Shown here: positions 15,293-18,552 of the stretch, one piece after another
Numbering within the stretch: the first letter of the stretch is position 1
Layout: every line of letters begins with the position of its first letter
Source of the DNA: Acanthaster planci
Taxonomy: Eukaryota > Echinodermata > Asteroidea > Valvatida > Acanthasteridae
Assembly (NCBI RefSeq): GCF_001949145.1
Contig: NW_019091817.1
Span: 16,122 to 34,673, forward strand
Reading direction: 5' to 3'
DNA: 18,552 nucleotides
Made by a program: the position numbers and the translations under genes
Notes under the pieces: generated by a model
Seen by the model: the letters and a program-made list of their open reading frames with translations, nothing else
What the model was told of the DNA's origin: nothing
Database searches by the model: none

Positions 15293-17803
15293 CATTCTAT
15301 TTTTTGGGTTTAGGTCAAAGTTCACACATGACATGTAATTTCTGAACGCAAGTAACGTAAAACCCCAGAAACTTACGCTAATAATTGCCCCAGACTCTAC
15401 ACAATCGGTATGAAATTGTTATTAGATGTAAATTATAAGCATTAAGGAGTTAAATGAAGTAAACTTGGGCCATTCTAAAGGGTTTAAAGGTGAAAATCTG
15501 GGAAGATTTGGGGGCATAAACTTGGGCTTATTTTAATCATTCGCCGGGATACCAATTATCATGTACATTTCATAGAGAGCTCAAGCAGACGTTTTAAGTT
15601 AAAATCTTGGACTCCGCTATTTCTCATTTATTATTCATTTGTTATTTGTTGTTTTTGGTTTCTAGTGAACAGCTACTATACCGCAACCACACGCAACCGT
15701 ATACCGTCGTAACCACAGTCACGACAGCAAGGCTAGACTTACCACACACGGCTACATGTACACAGTTATTTTATACTATAAAGGCTGTATAGGCCTAAGC
15801 GAATAAGGAGCCACAGGTAAAGGTTTGAGAGTGAATAAAGTCAGCGAGTTCAGATTGAGTTTGGACATATTTCCCATGTACTAAGCTACAAGGGAGGTGC
15901 TCCAGAACTGTCCAATCCCCCTACTAATACTGGGATTTTAAAAAATAATTTAATTGGGCGCCCATGAACATAATTCACTCGCATTCACAAGAACTCCACT
16001 TGATTTTTGAGGGGAAAAATCCAGAACGAAGAAATCTGATCTCAGAAGGCAGTTGACTGTGGCAAGAACTATTTGTTCAACTACCTGAGAAGATATTAGC
16101 GATTAAACTTTACCTTCATTCTAAGTTCATCTTAAAGTTCTCTGTAGGCAAAGGTGAAGAGGATGGTTTATTAACTTAGATAAAAATAGCTATACTGTAA
16201 ACATGATAAGACGAGTTGGAATATACCATTGTTTCATTATTAGGTAAAGTTTATCGCAGCTTGAAACACATATGAAGCTCGTCTTTTATTCTAGTTTTGA
16301 TCCTGTGAACGTACACCAAGTTAGTAAGAGCCGCTTGTTAAGTGAAAATGGAAATTTTACATTCAACACATTTCCGCTATGCATCGTTAATGGTTGTGGA
16401 ACGTTTGTGCCCTCAAGCGAGTCTTCCTGAGCGTCATGGTAACAATGTCAAAGGAAAAATTTGCGTTTGAGCACATCTGTCTCTGGTAAAAAAAAAGAAA
16501 AGAACAAAAATCTGTAGGGGATGTCATATGAGACTTCAAAAAATGATTCTAGATTAGATTTCGAGCGGTCGTAGGGTGAAATACTAATAAAGTTTCAAAC
16601 GAAAAAAAAAAATGCACCGTGACGATGTGGGGAAATGTCGAAGAGTGGGGACAGATTCCGCCCCAGCTCTTTCAGGAATAAGACATTGCTCGAGTGTGCT
16701 TGTCAGCTTGTGCCTTGGAGTGCTCGAAAAGCTACAGAAGCGTTTTTACAGTGCCCTGGAGATAGTCCAGGGTCCAAGCACATGAACCAGTGCGCACAAA
16801 CCAGAATAATGTGCCATGTTTTGTCGCGAATAGTCGAGTCATTTGCTGCTGTAGACGTACATTAGAGTACGTGTACTCGCGTTCTGCGTACGTGCAGTGT
16901 GAACCTGTCTGTTTGGGAGTCACCTACGGACCCAACAATCAACTGATCGATTGGCATTATGACTTTTGACTTTATAACACACAACTATACTCCAACACAA
17001 ACCTTATCTGTGAGCCCCGGAGAATGGCTAGTGCGTCAGCGGTTGGAAAGGGAATGGGTGCCGATGCCGAGCTAGCTGGGCACTGATCTGCTCAGGCGAT
17101 GATCCCACTACAACTAGGGTACGACCTCACCTTGAGGAGAAGCACCCCCTCCCCCATCGGTTGAAAAGAGCTAGGCTGATGGAAAGTGTTTATTTTCGTG
17201 GTAGTGAAGCGCACGCAGCACGTGCATTTCATACTCATTCGTGAAGCGACGAAGTGCAATTCCCACCAAAGTTTCGACCAAAAATCCCCACCTCCGTTGC
17301 TCTAATTGTGCCCTCTCTTGTTCAAGCCATGCCCATTGCCTTTTGAAGAAACTTTATCTGTTCGTGGCCACCATCCCATCCATTCCATTCAATCCATTTC
17401 GACATCATCAAAACACAATCGGCACTTTTTTTGGGGGGGGACCTATGCCCTTGTCTGAGCCTGTCATTCAAATCACTATGCATAATGAATTTGCTGCTGA
17501 TAGGGTTGAAGTCCAGCATAGCAAGTGTCTGATTGAGTTCACAAATCACATTTTTAATGATAAAGATATTAAGAAAACAAGCACAAAAGTCATGCGTGGC
17601 GTAGCCAATGGGGAGGGAGCGATGGTTTCTCCCAAAGAGCGGGGCATGCGCAAGGGAAACCCTAAAATCTCCGTAGCCGCAATGTGCTCTGAGTTCTGGC
17701 TAGTATTATGTTATCTCGATCAGCCATTCTAAATGCACTTACTATGCATATACTCTCTTCTGTTCGTTCAAGACAAATTGAAACTTATTGCACTGTAGGA
17801 TCT

Positions 17804-17839
17804 CCTTTCAAATCCCTTCAATTGAAGGGTTTTGAAGGG
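17804..17839. repeat. 36-bp near-perfect palindrome
   Basis: Arms 17804-17821 and 17822-17839 are complementary except at two positions, with CCCTTCAATTGAAGGG at the centre. It could be part of a small inverted-repeat element in the flank. Confidence 0.75.
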
Positions 17840-18465
17840 AAGGAATGGTCTTGTTGAGAGTTTAAAATGTGAAAGGGTTGGAGGGAGGAAAGTGCATTTT
17901 TTTATCACGGCATTTTGACAATTTCGCACTCTTTACCACAAAGTATAAAGTTAACACGTGTGAGATGTATAAAAAGAACGACACACGTTAGCAGACTGTA
18001 ACACTGATTTTACTTTGATTTTATCCTGGAATGCTGACCCCTCTTGTTTGGTCAGGTATGACCACCCTTGGGCAAAACAGAAGGGACAAATGACAGCCAT
18101 TCAAACTGGCAATTGTGGTGTATTTTTTTCTCCTTGTCAAATTTGTTTTAACTAGCATTAAAGAAATTAGTTTAAAAGTAAAGCTCCTGCCCAAGTTTTT
18201 AGTCTTGCTCAAAGTCACTTCAACAGGTTATCAGCTTGGTTTCGTTTGGTAATATTATTAAACTGATATCGACACTCACTAGAACGTCCAGATCCAGTGG
18301 CTTTGTGAACTCGGAGTAAGCTAAGGTATACAGTTTCGCAAAATAAAACAGGAAGAAAAACTAAACCCTGTGTATTCCTGGATATGAAATGAAGTTCAAG
18401 GGAAGACTATAGTTAACCATGCATTTCGACCGGACTTAATAGAAACTTTTGCCGAAGCACAAACC

Positions 18466-18488
18466 AAATAATAACAACAATAATAATA
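18466..18488. repeat. (AAT/AAC)n simple repeat
   Basis: A short trinucleotide-type run of AAT and AAC units near the right edge. Confidence 0.8.
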
Positions 18489-18552
18489 GCCAAATACCAC
18501 AATCCTTTACAAGGCAAAATCTCTGAAACACTTAAATCCCACTAGTTCATCG

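Larger units (their letters stand above)
15293..18552. other. Probable host flank, no gene recognised
   Basis: About 3.3 kb with no family-like reading in any frame. 15293-16600 is AT-rich with scattered A-runs (about 16485-16506 and 16600-16610). 16620-17250 is richer in CpG and GC and could hold a promoter or an untranslated exon. 17300-17450 has low-complexity CATCCATT-like and T7G8 tracts. 17900-18552 is AT-rich again. The longest frame, 17241-17732 plus, has low-complexity composition and no recognisable motif. Confidence 0.5.

Noticed and set aside
15083-15334. 83-codon minus-strand frame across the terminal repeats
   Set aside because: It reads through the 94-bp tandem duplication and the palindrome, so it is a by-product of repeat sequence.
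16620-17250. Possible small RNA gene (U-snRNA, 7SK or tRNA) in the GC-rich flank
   Set aside because: I could not match conserved boxes of snRNAs, 7SK, 5S rRNA or tRNA in the sequence.
17241-17732. 163-codon plus-strand frame in the flank
   Set aside because: Low-complexity composition, a T7G8 run in the middle, no motif or family resemblance, and no promoter-like context.
1-18552. CRISPR array
   Set aside because: No regularly spaced repeats of suitable length; all repeats seen are tandem, palindromic or coding.

Overview
The window is most of a decayed, integrated Polinton/Maverick-type (adintovirus-like) DNA element, followed by about 3.3 kb of eukaryotic flanking DNA. Three genes fix the identity: a protein-primed family B DNA polymerase (11081-14913, minus), a retroviral-type integrase (10097-11095, plus), and the packaging ATPase and major capsid protein pair (8022-9531, minus). 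From memory of these families, the accessory genes look most like predicted proteins of cnidarian genomes such as corals and sea anemones, so an anthozoan-type host is my best guess. No database search was possible.

Layout. 1-4577 is a rightward block: a cysteine-repeat protein cut by the window edge, a conserved protein of SSB-like pattern, a TFIIB-like transcription factor, a coiled-coil/beta protein, a helical membrane protein, and a conserved putative virion protein with a C-terminal membrane anchor. A hairpin at 4605-4629 separates it from a leftward block (4659-9783) holding a long virion-like membrane protein, several small membrane proteins, a zinc-finger/HNH-like protein, the ATPase, the major capsid protein and a 63-residue anchored coiled coil. 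A short AT-rich divergent promoter (about 9784-9794) then starts a small rightward gene and the integrase. The integrase meets the leftward polymerase tail to tail at 11081-11095. Between the polymerase start and about 15292 lies a non-coding end region with a 94-bp tandem duplication, probably part of the terminal repeat. 15293-18552 shows no convincing gene.

Nearly every gene is broken. I place over 20 frameshifts and over a dozen in-frame stops by following family-like reading from frame to frame. One deletion appears to have removed the end of the capsid gene and the P-loop end of the ATPase. The copy is therefore a fossil, although the polymerase catalytic motifs are still readable.

How the genes would have worked together: integrase for insertion, polymerase for protein-primed replication, capsid protein and ATPase for particle assembly, and small membrane proteins probably as virion parts. 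Most genes have the same AT-rich TATA-like sequence ending within a few bases of the ATG. Together with a TFIIB-like gene, this suggests the ancestral element carried part of its own transcription-initiation machinery, which is the most unusual feature here.
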